This document shows positions 1-12,350 of a stretch of DNA of 64,000 nucleotides, one piece after another (within the stretch, counting starts at the first letter, position 1; the number at the start of each line of letters is the position of its first letter). The position numbers and the translations under genes were made by a program. The DNA comes from Chrysogorgia sp. JL179-B06 (taxonomy: Eukaryota > Cnidaria > Anthozoa > Scleralcyonacea > Chrysogorgiidae), in NCBI GenBank assembly GCA_035772405.1, contig JAYKKM010000134.1, forward strand, positions 475,501 through 539,500. The letters run 5' to 3'. The notes beneath the pieces are model-generated. The model had not been told where the DNA came from. It worked only from the letters and a program-made list of their open reading frames with translations, and ran no database searches.

Positions 1-1
1 C

Positions 2-1692
2 ACAGTTTCTAAATCCTTTCAAGGGGATATTGACAAATCGAAGTTATTCAACTTAGTATCTGGATGTCCAGTAGATGATGCGATCAGTGACAGTTTGCTG
101 GCCCTCCAAGATGACGGCATTCAAGCAATGGAATCTTTCGAGAGTCGTCTTACAACTAATGCACCAGCAGAATTGTTTTTCAGCACACTGAAACGAAACA
201 AGCGCAAGTCGTGGAAAGACACATCAAGAAAGGTTGTTGTGAAGAAAGATGGAAAAGCGTAAGAGATAGCGTTCCAAAGAGATATTCTTGGAATTCTTGT
301 TGCACATTCGTGTCAGTATAACTCAGGTATCGACATCGATGTAGTATTATCCTACCCACTTGCTCCAATCTCAATCCCACTCAGCACACCAGATGGTGCA
401 ATCCGCAAGACTGTAAAAGCAAGCTCTTCGATGCTGCAATGAGCGATTTGCTTATTGTTACAAAGGAAGAACTACCCGGTCGTGACAAACTGAACACGTA
501 TTTCCTCGATGTAGCTGCTGCAGTTAGAAGCATTGTCGGGAAACCTGAAACAATAAGAGAGTTAGCAGAGAGAATTTTGGGGATGGTTCCTTGTCAGTAC
601 AAGAAAGTATTCCTAGCTTGTGATACCTATGAAGAAAACAGCATCAAAGGAGGTGAACGGGATGCTAGAGGCACAAGCAACCGTTATTTTCTGACAAGTC
701 CAGATATGAAAGTGCCTTATGATTTCGCCGGTTTTCTTCGCAATGGCAACAACAAAGAAATGCTCTTCAATCTCATCCAGCAAGCGATTGTTGATAATAA
801 ATCATGCCTTAAGGACAGAACCATATTATTTTCAAACAAGTGAGATTGCATGATGATCAAAGAAGACCAGGCAGCCCTTGTTCCTTCCTTAAGCTCCAAC
901 CATGAGGAAGCCGATACAAAGTTAGTTGCCCTAGTTTTTGCAGCCAATGTGCCTCAAGGTGAATCGGTTATGATTCGGTCACCATCTGGCGATATCGACA
1001 TTTTGACGTTGTTCGTTGCACACGATTTTGGAGATATGATTATCTATATAGATAACGGAACAGGGAAGAACAGAAAAATCATTAACATCTCCTCTTCAAA
1101 GCTGTCAGCAGAAGAGAAGGACGCGCTCGTCGGACTTCATGCATTTTCTGGCAACGACTATGTGTCATCATTTTTCCGCAAAGGGAAGTCTGCATTTTGG
1201 AAAGCAATGTTGAAGCGACGCGAATTTGTGGAAGTATTCAGTCAAACAGGAAACGAGCTAGCTGTCACACAAGATCTTTCAGAAGGACTGGAAAGATTTA
1301 TATGCTTCCTTTATGGCTTCCCGAGAAAAGAAGAAGTAAATGATGTGCGCAGAGCTATCTTCTGGGTCAAATTTAAGAAAAAGAAGAAAGTCGTGGATCT
1401 TAGCCTTCGATCTTAGTATCATATCATACGCTCCAACTATGTTGGTTACATATTCCGCAACGCTGACAAGCTTTTTATTGATATTGATGATCCTGCAAAT
1501 CACGGATGGGACGAGAAAGGGAAGGTGGTTTGGAGCACTGTGTGCTACCCACAAGACGTATCAGAGTTCTTGCTCGTTAGACATGGTAATGTCGATTCAG
1601 ACAGTGAAAATATCGATTCAGACGATGGAGATTTGTCATCATTTGACGACGACTTAGATGACGATCTAGAGGACATAAGCGTGTTTGATTGA
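2..1692 (+). pseudogene. Invertebrate multicopy PIN/FEN-like nuclease-family gene, C-terminal part, broken
   Basis: The reading runs through frame 2 (2 to about 415) and then frame 1 (439-1692). In-frame stops lie at 260 (TAA), 841 (TGA) and 1414 (TAG), with one frameshift near 415-438. Translated blocks include NHEEADTKL (about 901-927), SPSGDIDILTL (about 982-1014) and GLHAFSGNDYVSSF (about 1130-1175), then a C-terminal block with NYVGYIFRNADK and GWDEKGKVVW and an acidic tail ending at 1692. The EADT, DxDxL and GxxAFxGxDY order resembles the acidic active-site motifs of the FEN1/XPG PIN-like nuclease fold. Such proteins are multicopy and unnamed in cnidarian and other invertebrate genomes. 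The 5' end lies outside the window. Family membership is recognised; the nuclease fold is an inference. Confidence 0.6.
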
Positions 1693-2986
1693 ATTCATAC
1701 TTCACCGATAAACTGGTATTCATTATGTTACTGTTTGGGAAAGTTAAACGTTAAATTACATAAAAATGGACACGAAATGGTGAAAAACAGGACTTATTTT
1801 ACTGATCACGGGCGTTTTATTGTGGTTTTGTTTACGATTGCTTGACCCTATGCGTATATTTTCGGTATTTCATAGCTACAACTTACCTTTAAATGTTATC
1901 AAAGACCAGTTGGTTGGTTGTTTTGTCGAGTTCAGTTTTTGACAAGGTGGCTGGCGTATCGTTTCTGTGGCGAATCGTTTCGCCGCTAGCTTTTCCAGTA
2001 TTTTGCAATTTCGTATCCGCTTTTTCCACAAAAATACAACTCAAAACAAGTGAAGGTTGAAATTCCGTTTCCCACTCCTAAATTGTGTTGTCATTTTCTT
2101 TTAAAATTTTCTTCTTTTATGACAAGATTTTAACTACGTTCCCTGCGCTTAAATCGAGAAATGGAGCACGCATGACAGCCAATCAGAAGCGATGTTATAA
2201 TCGATTATGAAAAGTCTCGTGATAACTCCCATCATAGTTTAGGAATTACAAGAATGTAACAGTGAAATAATTATTTTTGTCTAAAAGTATGAATAGCTGA
2301 CCTATATCGATTTTACAATAATTTCACGAAAACGAGGCTTAAACCTGAAATTAAAGGAAAACGCCCCCCTGGACGCCTGTATAACACGCATTTTCGAAAT
2401 CAGCGCCCCAAACTTGACTACAAAATGTTCGTCTCGCAAATTTCCCCGATGGATGAGGTTCCCCCCATTCTCCTCCTGGTCTATAAATAATTAAATCTGG
2501 AGAAAACTTTGGAAAATCTTATAAAGCGGCTAGAGGAAATGGAAACAAACTTTAATAATTATTTAAAAGCTGCAAGATTACGGCATGGAGAAAATGTTAT
2601 TAATAAACAACAAAAGCGGGGGAAATCTAAATCCCATACAAAGTCAAAGAGCGAACACATCTTTGACAGTGGAAAAACAATCGGTATCTCTAAGAAGTGG
2701 CTGCGATGCTAATTTGTAAATACAACGCTTCGTGTCAAAGTTCTCAATGTAAAATCCATCGAGCACAAAGGAAAAAAACGCAACTTGTTGTTAACGAAGG
2801 ACGGCAGCGTGTTAAAGTTAAACGCTCCAAACTAGAGGACACTGTAAGAGCCGGACAATGTGTCTAAAACGATTGTGTAATTAGCTGTTAATATCCGCAT
2901 ATGTAATTTCCTATAGCTAGAAAAAATAAACCGTTTGCACCTTCTATAAAGTGTTTGTATGTCTTTATTCCTAACGTATTACAAAA
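1693..2986. other. Intergenic, no supported gene
   Basis: Non-coding AT-rich DNA. The only open stretch, 2509-2712 (67 codons, non-ATG start, lysine-rich C-terminus), matches nothing I recognise. AATAAA polyadenylation-type signals occur near 2924. Confidence 0.4.
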
Positions 2987-4106
2987 CAATAATAATAATA
3001 ATAATAAAGACGTATTAGGAGCATTATACAATAGTCTCAATGCTCTTACAACAATATATATATTCTTAAAGTAACTTTTAAAACTAATTACAGTTTCATT
3101 ATAAGAGGCCTACTACATATATTAACACTATGAACAATAACTATTAATTTTAAAAAAGAAAAGTCTTAACTGCAGACTTAAAATTACTTAACATTTCAAA
3201 GCTTCTAATTTCCTGTGGTAATGAATTCCACAGTTTTGGCGCTGCAACCGAGAATGCTCTGTCTCCATGAGTCACCGTTTTGGATTTTGGCTCGAGTAGC
3301 AGATTTTGGTCAGATGATCTCAAAGTACGAGTAGGTTTATATTTAGTTAGCAAATCAGTAATATAAACAGGCGCCTGGCCATGCAAAGCCTTGAAAGTAA
3401 TTATTAGTATCTTAAAAACAATCCGTGATCTCACCGGCAACCAGTGAAGATTACGTAGCGCAGGGGAGATATCCTCCGATTTTTTAACCCCTGCAACAAG
3501 TCTAGCAGCTGTATTTTGAATTCGCTGTAACTTGCTCAATTCAGTATCTGGTAAGCCATATAGGATGCTATTACAGCTGTCAAGTTTTGATGTTATGAAT
3601 GCATGCACCAACTTCTCACAGTCCTTTTTACTCAAATATTTCCTGATCTTGCCAATATTTCTGATAGCCAAAGTGGCCGATTTACAAATGTTATTTACAT
3701 GAGTATTTAATTTTAAATGTCTATCAACAGCAACACCGAGATCACGTGCAACCGGAGCCGGTTGGATTATCACATCATTGACACATATTTCTGGCATTGG
3801 TTCGCAATGCATAAAACGTGATGAAAGATGGACAATCTCGGTTTTACTTGGATTGCATATAAGTCCATTCGTAGTACACCAGATGGTGATGTCCTTAATA
3901 CATAACTCAAGTTTAGCTAGAGCAGCAGGTCTATCACATGGAGATTTTATAGGCATATACAGCTGTGTGTCATCAGCGTACATTATGCAATCAAGGCCGT
4001 GGGCTTTGATCACATCTTCCAATGGCGCAAAGAAGAGTGAAAACAGAAGTGGACCCAGTACAGAACCCTGAGGTACACCATATTGCAATGGTTTATTATA
4101 AAACAA
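2987..4106 (-). mobile_element. 5'-truncated non-LTR retrotransposon (LINE), RT C-terminal half
   Basis: An open minus-strand frame (3150-4106, 318 codons) begins in the reverse transcriptase palm: GVPQGSVLGPLLFSLF (motif B region), then YADDTQLY (catalytic YADD), then the thumb and the C-terminal segment with LHWLPVRSRI and FKALHGQAPVYI that is typical of cnidarian and fish LINEs of the CR1/L2/Rex-like group. The endonuclease and N-terminal RT are missing, as in the usual 5' truncation of LINE copies. A short (AAT)n run at about 2989-3006 lies just past the 3' end on the minus strand and fits a simple-repeat tail. The frame is intact from the truncation to the stop, so the copy is fairly young. 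Confidence 0.9.
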
Positions 4107-4143
4107 GAGTGTAGATAAACGATGGGAATTCGTTTAAACTCGC

Positions 4144-4638
4144 CTTAAAGGGGCAGTAAGACGCAAAAATCATTTATCCCAATTTGGGCTTTATCTAGAA
4201 GTGCATTCGAAATAAGCAAGAATAGCGCTCTTACTTTGTCAATGTCTTATCTTGTTCCAGAGATATTTCAGTTTTTAAAAGCTGTAAATGAGATACCTGA
4301 TGACGTCATCTACTCCACTCAAATTCTAAAAATGAGGAATATCTTTGGAGATAGCGGCTAGATTGTGCTGAAACGTTCCAGATGTATGCTACTAAGAATG
4401 GTACACTGCACTGTGTATAGTTAATGCTTTATATATTTTTATTTTAGAGATTTCCTTTGGTTTAAATTTTGGAGTAGATGACGTCATAAGTTCATTTGCA
4501 TCTTTCGAAAACGTCAATATCTCTGGAACAACATAAAATATTGACTGAGTAAGAACGCTATTCTTCCTCATTTCTTTAGTACTAATAGATAAAATAAAAA
4601 TTGGATAGACGATTTTCGGTCTTACTACCCCTTTAAAG
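4144..4638. mobile_element. Foldback MITE, about 495 bp
   Basis: The ends are inverted repeats: CTTAAAGGGGCAGTAAGAC at 4144-4162 against GTCTTACTACCCCTTTAAAG at 4619-4638. The inverted similarity continues inward over most of the element. One example is AGAATAGCGCTCTTAC on the left, matched in reverse complement by GTAAGAACGCTATTCTT near 4550-4566; another is GTAGATGACGTCAT near 4470-4484 with its partner near 4300-4315. There is no coding capacity. The palindromic layout is that of a non-autonomous DNA transposon. No clear target duplication was found. Confidence 0.75.
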
Positions 4639-4810
4639 CTATAGCAAAACGCCATGCGTGCTCGATAATTTATGCGATTGGGTTTGTCGTAGTTTGAATT
4701 TTAATTAGATTTCTCGCTCCGTTTCACCCTGCCTCGTTTCTATGTTTAGCTCTAAAAATCAGTACGATTTCGAATTCGTGCCACCACTCTGCACATAACT
4801 TGCACACATT

Positions 4811-6434
4811 TTAAATCTTCGACCGTTCTTCGAACTGTTTCTCAAAATGTTTCATCATAGGAATCCCGTACCCTAGCGCAAGATAAGCGATAATTCGGTC
4901 AAAATCTTTAGGGTTCATCTCTCAAGTGAAATATACAAATATCAACAGTATAAGCATTAGCATAGCAACGCTGTAAACGTAATGCCGTTTAAATTTATAT
5001 TTTTTCCAAGTCAATATGTTTGAGATCTTCAACAGTTCTTCGCACTGTTTCCTGAAGTGTTTCTTCCTCATAGGAATTGTGCACACTAAAGCGAGATATA
5101 TGGCTAAAATTATTAGGGTTCATATATTTGTAGATGCGGTGAAAACACAGGTTCAATCGAACGCTGAATCCATAGGTTCAGTCGAACGCTTAGGCAATCG
5201 CACAACTCCCGATGAGAGTCAAGGAGTCGGAATTGAAATCGGTGATATTCCAATTTAGGGTTATGAAGGTGGAATAGGGTTAGGAGTCTACAAGGGATGT
5301 GAGGCGTTCTTAACGCTAATTACTTTCGTTCGCAACACAGAGAGAGCCGCCTAAGTATAGCTTTGGCTTCTCGAATGGTTTGATTCAGCAATTTTGTTTC
5401 GCTTACAGGCAAATGAATGCATTTGAAGAGGTTAGTTGGGAGTCTACGAGGGATGTGAGGCGTTCTTAACACTAATTAAGTATACGAAGTCAGGGATGAT
5501 AAATATCCCTCATTATCCCATATTGACTAATGTCGGTTTACCCTCAAATCAATTAAATATTCCCAAGACATGCAAATATTTGTGAGTTGCACCACTAATG
5601 ACTCTTAACGACCCACGGGCTATTGTCCATGTGAGCACTCAACCTTCGCTTCGTTTGACAAGTCAATACGATTCAAAATTCGTTCTTAGTCGTACGGCTT
5701 CTCTTCGTCCAGAGAAAACTTTCGAACCTTTCACGAGGACAAGAGATACTCGAATGAAAGGACGGCTGAATAGCGTGAAGGGAGCGTGATGACCGTATAA
5801 ACTCCCTCCTACGAACGGGCCAAAAGGCCTTATCGGGCCAAAGAAGGCCAGATAGGGCCTAAACGGGCCTAATACACACACACAGAGCTGCCTCTAGAGG
5901 ACTGCTACCTCTCATGTCCTACTGGCACGAGTACCTGGACTTAGTATACCTTTTTAAAGCAATAGTTGGTTCATGTGACTCTTACATTTCTACGCGAAAT
6001 AATTAGCGATAATTCGGCCAAATTCATGAACATGTATTCAAATCTTAACCTTAACAACGTGAATATACATCATGACAATGGCGTCATAAAATAGCCGAGT
6101 CATCAAGTTTAACCAAGACGTTTATATTTATATTTTTCAATATGTTTGAGATCTTGAACAGTTCTTCGAAATGTTTCCCGACGTGTTTCTTCATCATAGG
6201 AATTGTGTACACTAAAACGAGATAAGTCATAATACGGCCAAAATTATTAGGGTTCATCACTTTGTATGTATATGCGGTGAAAACGCAGGTTCAGTCGAAC
6301 GCTAAGATATATAGGCTCAGCCGAACGCTTAGGCAATCGCACAACTCCTGATGAGAGTCAAGGAGTCGGAATTGAAATCGGTGATATTCCAATTTAGGGT
6401 TATGAAGGTGGAATGGGATTGGGTGTCTACGAGG
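4811..6434. repeat. Three diverged copies of a 120-300 bp direct repeat
   Basis: The sequences at about 4811-4935 (partial), 5016-5290 and 6139-6430 align with each other. Shared landmarks are CAGTTCTTCG, TCATAGGAATTGTG, AAATTATTAGGGTTCAT, TCGAACGCTTAGGCAATCGC, and GATGAGAGTCAAGGAGTCGG followed by GGTGATATTCCAATTTAGGG. The two long copies are about 90% alike by eye and lie 1.12 kb apart. The DNA between them (5290-6138) shows no gene; it holds a GCC/GGGCC-rich patch near 5815-5870 and a short (CA)n. This is a dispersed repeat of unknown class. Confidence 0.65.
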
Positions 6435-6755
6435 CTTACTTTCGTTCGCAACACAGAGACAGCATACGATGGGGGTTCCAAAGGTACACGAGACTAGGGT
6501 TGGGATCGTAAAAGTGAAAGAGGCTTAGAGGTAATTACTTCCGTCCCTCACATGTGCTATACGCGTTCGCCACGCTAACAATACTAATTACTTTTTGTAC
6601 GCAACGCTCTTTGTTCTGCCTCGGAACGCGCGAAGAAGAGGAGATGTCTTCGCAGAGGTCCGACTGAAAATTCACCAATGAGCTTGTAGTAATTATCACA
6701 CGAAAGTGATCCGTCTTAATGACTTTTTAATGAGGCGGCATCCTTTGGTCCCTGG
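6435..6755. other. Intergenic, no supported gene
   Basis: No open frame or recognisable element is seen. It ends at a run of 16 G (about 6759-6774) that abuts the Ty3/gypsy fragment and could mark its truncation point. Confidence 0.4.
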
Positions 6756-7597
6756 ATGGGGGGGGGGGGGGGGTTACCTACTACCGTCGCCTCAAAAGTC
6801 ATTGAAAGCCTCGAAGAAATGTTCTCGCGACACGGTTTACCTGAAAGTATGACATCAGACAATGGACCACAATTTATTGCGTCAGAGTTTGCAGCATACA
6901 TGGAACATCAAGGCATCAGACACCGCAGAGTCACCGCCAAATGGCCTCAAGCAAACGGGGAGGTGGAGCGCCAGAACCGTTCATTACTGAAGACAAACAA
7001 AAAAAGCCGAGAAGAAGAACTGGAAGAAAGAACTGAAGACATACCTAGTCGCATACCGCAGTCTACCCCACCCGACGACTGGTGTAAGCCCAGCTGAGCT
7101 ACTCTTCGCACGCAAGATACGCACACGACTCCCAGAACTGAGTGATGTACACATTGAACATGAAGTGCGTGACAAGGATAGTGAACAGAAGAGCAAGGGC
7201 AAAGCATATGCGGACGCCAAGAGAAACGCGCGCTACTCGGAAGTAGTTCCAGGCGATCAAGTACTTGTTCAACAAGAGAGGCAGGACAAACTCTCCACCC
7301 AATTCAATCCAACTCCATATACAGTAGTGACCAAACATGGAAACAGCTTAGTTGTGCAGTCACAAGAAGGAGCACAATACTCACGCAATACCTCACATGT
7401 CAAGAAGTTCCTGCAAGACAACAGTGCAGAACACCAGGAAGAAGCAGATACGGAACCACCAAGCACGTCAGAGGAATCAAACCAGCGGAGCATGGAAACG
7501 CGCACAGAGCAGAACACAAGCCCTCCGAAAGAAGACATTGCAGTAAGACGATCGAAAAGACAAACAAAGAAACCCAGTTACCTGGAGGACTATACGT
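6756..7597 (+). pseudogene. Ty3/gypsy integrase, C-terminal half
   Basis: The first frame (6790-7097) encodes part of a DDE integrase core: second catalytic Asp in TSDNGPQF and catalytic Glu in WPQANGEVERQNRSLLK. A frameshift near 7020 moves the reading to a second frame. That frame gives the AYRSLPHPTTGVSPAELLF block (about 7044-7110), a basic spacer, and a GPY/F-like C-terminus (GDQVLVQQE through NTSHVKKF), ending in a hydrophilic tail at 7597. The reverse transcriptase, protease and gag are missing. The fragment leads directly into a polypurine tract and LTR, as expected for the 3' end of a Metaviridae element. Confidence 0.85.
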
Positions 7598-7700
7598 AAA
7601 ACTTTATTTGCTTTAGATACTTTTGAACACTAACTTACTCGTTCCGTTTTATGGGCATTATATTAATTTATTGTTGTTTGTTATACCACCCTTTATATTG

Positions 7701-7877
7701 AAAAGGGGAGGGATGTAGTGTACCCGATTTAGCTTTATGAGTTTCGGACTTAGGCCCCCGGGGGTACGGCGGGGAGGGTTGTTAAGATGGCCTCGAGTCA
7801 GAGTTATTGAATAAAGCGAAGTTGAGTTCAATCTGTGTCAATCCTTTATTAATATTAACCATCTCGAACTATAACAA
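7701..7877 (+). repeat. Polypurine tract and 3' LTR of the Ty3/gypsy element
   Basis: A polypurine tract, AAAAGGGGAGGGA (7701-7713), is followed at once by TGTAGTGTACCC, the usual TG start of an LTR. The likely LTR end is ...ACTATAACA at 7877, giving about 164 bp. An AATAAA signal lies at about 7810. The right boundary is inferred from the terminal CA. Confidence 0.6.
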
Positions 7878-10690
7878 AAGATTTTGGGGCCAATTTACTG
7901 AAACTATTGACAAAACTTACATTGCGTCGATAACCAGACTCCAAAATAAAGCATGTCGTAGATTCGCTTCTATTTACAACAGAAGGTTACAACAGAGCGA
8001 AAGCAGTTTGACAAGAGCGCTGCGGAAAGGAGTCTGAAATATAATCGCGCAGTCATACATCAAGGATAATGCATTGCCAGGCATACCGAATGAGAACCCG
8101 AGGAAAATCAGTGATTTCAGCGAGAGACTCAACCATTGTGTACAATCATTGCAAACAATGAATAAAATCAGTCAAGTCGACGGAGACGTTGCGTTGACGT
8201 TAGATAAACTACTATAGCCATTCGGGGAGATCTCGTGAGAACAGATCCAATTATCTTAAGCTATTCGCTTGTGGACCAGAAGAAATCCGATATAGATGCA
8301 AATTGACCGGATCGAGAGAAAGAGCGTTCATCGAACGTATTTCACGCAAGTCGGAAAGATTTCAAGCCCCGTGAATGTGTCTATTGTAGCCTACTGACAC
8401 TATTAGGCACAAGAAACGAGTTGCAGCAAAGTTACCGACGTCGCTGAGCGAAAACAAATCTTAACGAAGAAACGATTGCGCTATATATAACTGCGTATTT
8501 GGTAGTCATCGGGTTGCCGAATGTACGAGCAAAACAATGTCTCAACATTGTGGCAAGAAACACCACACGTCAATCTGCGACGCGTTAAAGAAATCAGAAA
8601 AGGTCTTAACAACTAATCAATCACCAGAGGGTGTATTTCCGGTAATCATCATCAAGGTCAACGGATGTCGAGCGCTTATCGATTCAGAGTCCGGCAGTTC
8701 ATATATTTCAGGGAAGCTTGTGAACATGCTTAAAGCTAAGCCAGTGGAAACCCAGACAAACTAGCAAGTGGAAATATGGTTGTGTGTTCTAAACAAGTGC
8801 GTATGGAAACTTATCAATTGAAAGCGGAAGTCCTTCGACGGAAAGTACGAAATTCCCGTGAAATCCGTCAAAGTAGGCTAAATAGAACCGAACTGCTCTC
8901 AATTGAACACCCGCACTACACCGATTTAATTCGTGGAAATTCTCATTTGTCTGGAGTAGAAATAGTCGACAACGACCAGAAGAGCCAACTACCAGTACAC
9001 GTTATCTTGCTGATTTTATAGCAAGTAGAGGTGGTCAAATCAAATCACCTGAATCTCTGGGAAAGTGGTGTCGAATGGTTACAAGACGAACACAGATGAG
9101 GTATTAAAGTGGCCCAAAACAGATACCATAACCACGCAAACTAACCACGGACAACATCCACATTATATTAGATTACACCAAGTCCTCGATATACGTTGTA
9201 GTGATTTATTGGTTATAGTAATTACAGTTCGTATATTAGTATTATCAGTATTAGGGTTATTTTTTAGGTTTCCTGTACTTAAACAGGTTTGCGAAACGAA
9301 ACAACAATTTGCCTAACGAGGTGGATAATAATAACCGACCCCAAAACAAAACAAAAAATCCTAACCCGCAACCTTGCGAGTTTTCTATTTAGGTTAGGGT
9401 TAAAAAACCCGTTAGGCGGGGGGTTAGGGTTAGGATCTTTGTTGTTTTGGGGTCGGTTATTATTATCCACCTCGTTAGGCAAATTGTTGTTTCGTTTCGC
9501 AAACCTGTTTAAGTACAGGTAACCTAAAAAATAACCCTAATACTGATAATACTAATGTACAACATAAATTGAGGACTTGGTGTAATCTACTATAAAGTGG
9601 ATGTGGTCCGTGGTTAGTTTGCGTGGTTGTGGTATCAGTTTTGGGCCACTTTAATACCTCCACAGATGGCCAGAAATCATCATCTGCATCCCAGGCAGAA
9701 GAAAAAGTCGGGAGGTAGATTTTCAGCGTAGCGAAGACCATACCAGTCACCGACGAATTTGACCAACTCCTGGAACGAAGCAGTTTACGACGTACTCTAA
9801 GAGTTGGAGTGTGGATTAAGAGATTCATTGATAACTGCGAGGATCATAACTACAGAAGAGATGAACGAAGAACCAATTGGTGGATCAGACGCATTCAAGA
9901 GAGAGAAAGAGAAGAATCATATTATCCGAAGATCAAGGCTCAACTGGACTTACGACCAAGCGCAGAGAACCTGACAACAAGTCACGGACTGATACAAGGG
10001 GATCATCCAATTTATCTTCCAAGCAATGCAAGGTTTACTGAAAAATTGGAGGAGTTTTCCTAACAATGGCAGCTGTTCCTGAGTAATATTGGATGCTAAG
10101 ACTACACAGCCTAGTCAAGCTTGTCAGAGGCAAGTGTCATGGATGCAAGAGATTTTGCGCCACAGCAATGATGAAACCAGTTCCTGGAAAGCTACCAGAA
10201 TAACGACAGTCGGAAATGACACGGACTTTGGTGGGCCAATCAGATACAATAAGGCACAGAAGAAATAAGGGAAAACATACTTAGTTATCTTTGCCTGCAG
10301 CCTCTCAAGAGCCATTACCTAATCAAGAGAACGTTTAAAACGTTTCATCGCCCGCCGTGGGAGACCTGCCATCATCTATTCAGATAACGGCGGGACATTT
10401 ATTAAAGCAGAAAATGGATTCGACAGTTACGAAACAACGAGCGACCTCAAGCTCTTCTGAAACACCATTAGATTTCTTCGAGATTTAATTTAATCCGAGC
10501 CCCTTGGTGGGGATGGCAATTTGAGAGACTTATTGGAGTCGTCAAAAAAGCCACGTACAAGACCATCGGAGGGACAACACTCACTTGGTCCGAGCTCAGT
10601 GAAGTGTTACTAGATGTCGGGATGCAGATTAATATGCGACCACTGAGCTATGTTGAGGACGACATCGAACTACATTTAACTGGTTATATA
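7878..10690 (+). pseudogene. BEL/Pao retrotransposon relic (gag, protease, integrase)
   Basis: Fragments in many frames keep BEL/Pao order. Gag: FWGQFTETIDK (about 7887-7920). Zinc knuckle: CQHCGKKHHTSIC (8541-8579). Aspartic protease: ALIDSESGSSYIS (about 8673-8712, where the family usually has DSGAGSS). Upstream of the integrase core: LLERSSLRRTLRVGVWIKRFI (about 9767-9830) and the GDHPIYLP block (about 9997-10020). Integrase core: GRPAIIYSDNGGTF (about 10350-10395). C-terminus: WGWQFERLIGVVKKATYK (about 10506-10560) and LDVGMQINMRPLSYVEDD (about 10610-10665). The reverse transcriptase is absent. Stops and frameshifts are frequent, so the copy is old and dead. It is split at 9097 by a foldback MITE. 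Confidence 0.85.
9098..9660. mobile_element. Foldback MITE (563 bp) with 7-8 bp target duplication, nested in BEL/Pao relic
   Basis: The ends are GAGGTATTAAAGTGGCCC (from 9098) and its exact reverse complement GGGCCACTTTAATACCTC (to 9660). The inverted similarity runs almost to the centre, where the arms are joined by a short spacer near 9350-9450 (for example CCTAACGAGGTGGATAATAA against TTATTATCCACCTCGTTAGG). CACAGAT flanks both sides (9091-9097 and 9661-9667); the following G allows an 8-bp reading. A duplication of 7-8 bp fits hAT-type transposition. There is no coding capacity. Confidence 0.88.
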
Positions 10691-11129
10691 GTTTCTCCAT
10701 TTGATGAATATGCGAAGAATTCGGAAGAAAGTAAAACTCTCGGTTTGGTATTTTCCTGATCTAAATGATGCAACTTTAATTTTTTGAACACGTAAATGGC
10801 AGTATTATTATTGGGGGGACTAAAAACCCCATCCCCCCTCTTCCGCCTGCCATGCTTCGTCGATGACAGTAACAAATTATAGGGAACTGGGAACCAGAGG
10901 ACTGGGAACAAAAAAACTAATTTTGGGGACTTTTTCATTGGAGTTCCCCAGAGCCTCCATTTTTTTGCGCAGACCGAAAGGAACGCAGGCTCTGGGTACG
11001 AGATTGCGCTTTTCTAAGAAAACCGTTGTCGATTTCACGTGGTTTTGTTTGCGGGTTTGCGATGAGGACGTGTAGTACTGTCGTTTGAAGTATATTTAAT
11101 AAATATTTAAGAAAATCTAATTTGGTATG
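10691..11129. repeat. Dispersed repeat fragments
   Basis: This stretch contains C/G-run tracts (GGGGGGACTAAAAACCCC near 10813-10830) and the motif AACGCAGGCTCTGGGTACGAGATTGCG (about 10981-11008). Translation of its reverse strand gives the SRTQSLRSF-type peptide common in repeat-derived ORFs of cnidarian genomes. No gene is supported. Confidence 0.4.
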
Positions 11130-12350
11130 GAGTACCAAGGGAGGCATGGATTCTACTACAGATATACAACCGCCTCCTACTCAACCGATTCTGCCGCGTC
11201 GTTGATTAATTTCTCCGCCCTAACCAGAACTGCTTCGGTCATCATGGTTCTACTTCATGCAACCTGCTATCCCTCCGCCGGATCGCTGAAGAACTCTGTA
11301 ACTACATTGCATATATTATTCATTGATTATTATGATTCAAATGGTATTCATTGATTTCCTCAAGGCCTTCGACTCCATCAACCGAGACAAGATGCAACTG
11401 ATTTGGAAGGCGTCCCTCCGGACATTGAAAACGCAATTACTGTCATGTACGAAGACGTATCAGCGCGTGTACTAACCGCAGATGGAGATACCCACCTTTT
11501 TTTTATTTGACACTGGTGTGATACAAGGAGAGCCCCTGGCCCCCCTCTTGTTCATCGTCTGCCTCGACTATGCTTTGCGCATGGCCATTCCAAGTTCTGA
11601 CGGCATAACTCTGAAGCGCCGGCAATGCGACGTCCCTTCTGACCTCTACTTCGCTGACGACATCCCCCTCATGGAAAACACCTTAGAGGATGCGCATCAG
11701 CTTCTCCACAAAATTGAAACAGAATGCCAGAGGATCGACCTTTTCCTGAATGCCACCAAAACTAAGTTCATACATCTTAACGCGTCGGCTCTTGCTCCCC
11801 ACTTCTGCCCCGATGGCTCTCCTATAGACAGAGTCAACGACTTTGAGTATCTTGGAGGCTACACGGACACCGCACACGACATGTTCACTCGTACCGGTCA
11901 GGCCTGGGGGTGCAAAAAGTGCGGAAGGCACCTATCAAGAGATCAACGAAAATAAGAGTGTTAAGGCTACAGTCCATACGATTCTTCTCTATGGAAACGA
12001 CTCCTGGACTCTGAACAGGATGCTAGAGGCTTTGTTCAATGTTTCGTGAAAATCACACAACACGAACAGAGTACCATAATGTGAACATGTCCCCACATCT
12101 CAACCGTCATCCACCGTCGCCGCCTTGTACTGGCAGTCCACGTTATGCGTCACGACAAACCTGCCGCTAAAGTTCTTCTTTGAACTCCTGACGCGAAACA
12201 TCGTGTGGGGCCGCCCGTAAATTACACTGCAAACACTGCTTGAGAGAAACATCAACTCGCAGGCTCGAACTTACAACCGTAATGTACAGAGACATTTAGA
12301 TGCATGGCTTTGTAAATTCACCACCGACTCAACATTTTGCCGAAGTTGGA
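11130..12350 (+). pseudogene. Second non-LTR retrotransposon (LINE) RT, decayed
   Basis: RT motifs in order: VFIDFLKAFDSINRDK (about 11343-11390, first catalytic Asp), GVIQGEPLAPLLFIVCLDYAL (about 11516-11575, motif B) and LYFADDIPLM (about 11647-11676, YADD box as FADD), then LNATKTKFIHL and FEYLGGY. Past a frameshift near 11930, the 3' part reads as RRRLVLAVHVMRHDKPAAKV (about 12113-12175) and a PDAKHRVG block. That arrangement is common in cnidarian LINEs of the type with long C-termini. There are several frameshifts and stops. The 11482-11955 stretch remains open. Confidence 0.8.

Noticed and set aside
2509..2712. 67-codon frame as a gene
   Set aside because: Non-ATG start, low complexity, no recognisable domain or promoter.
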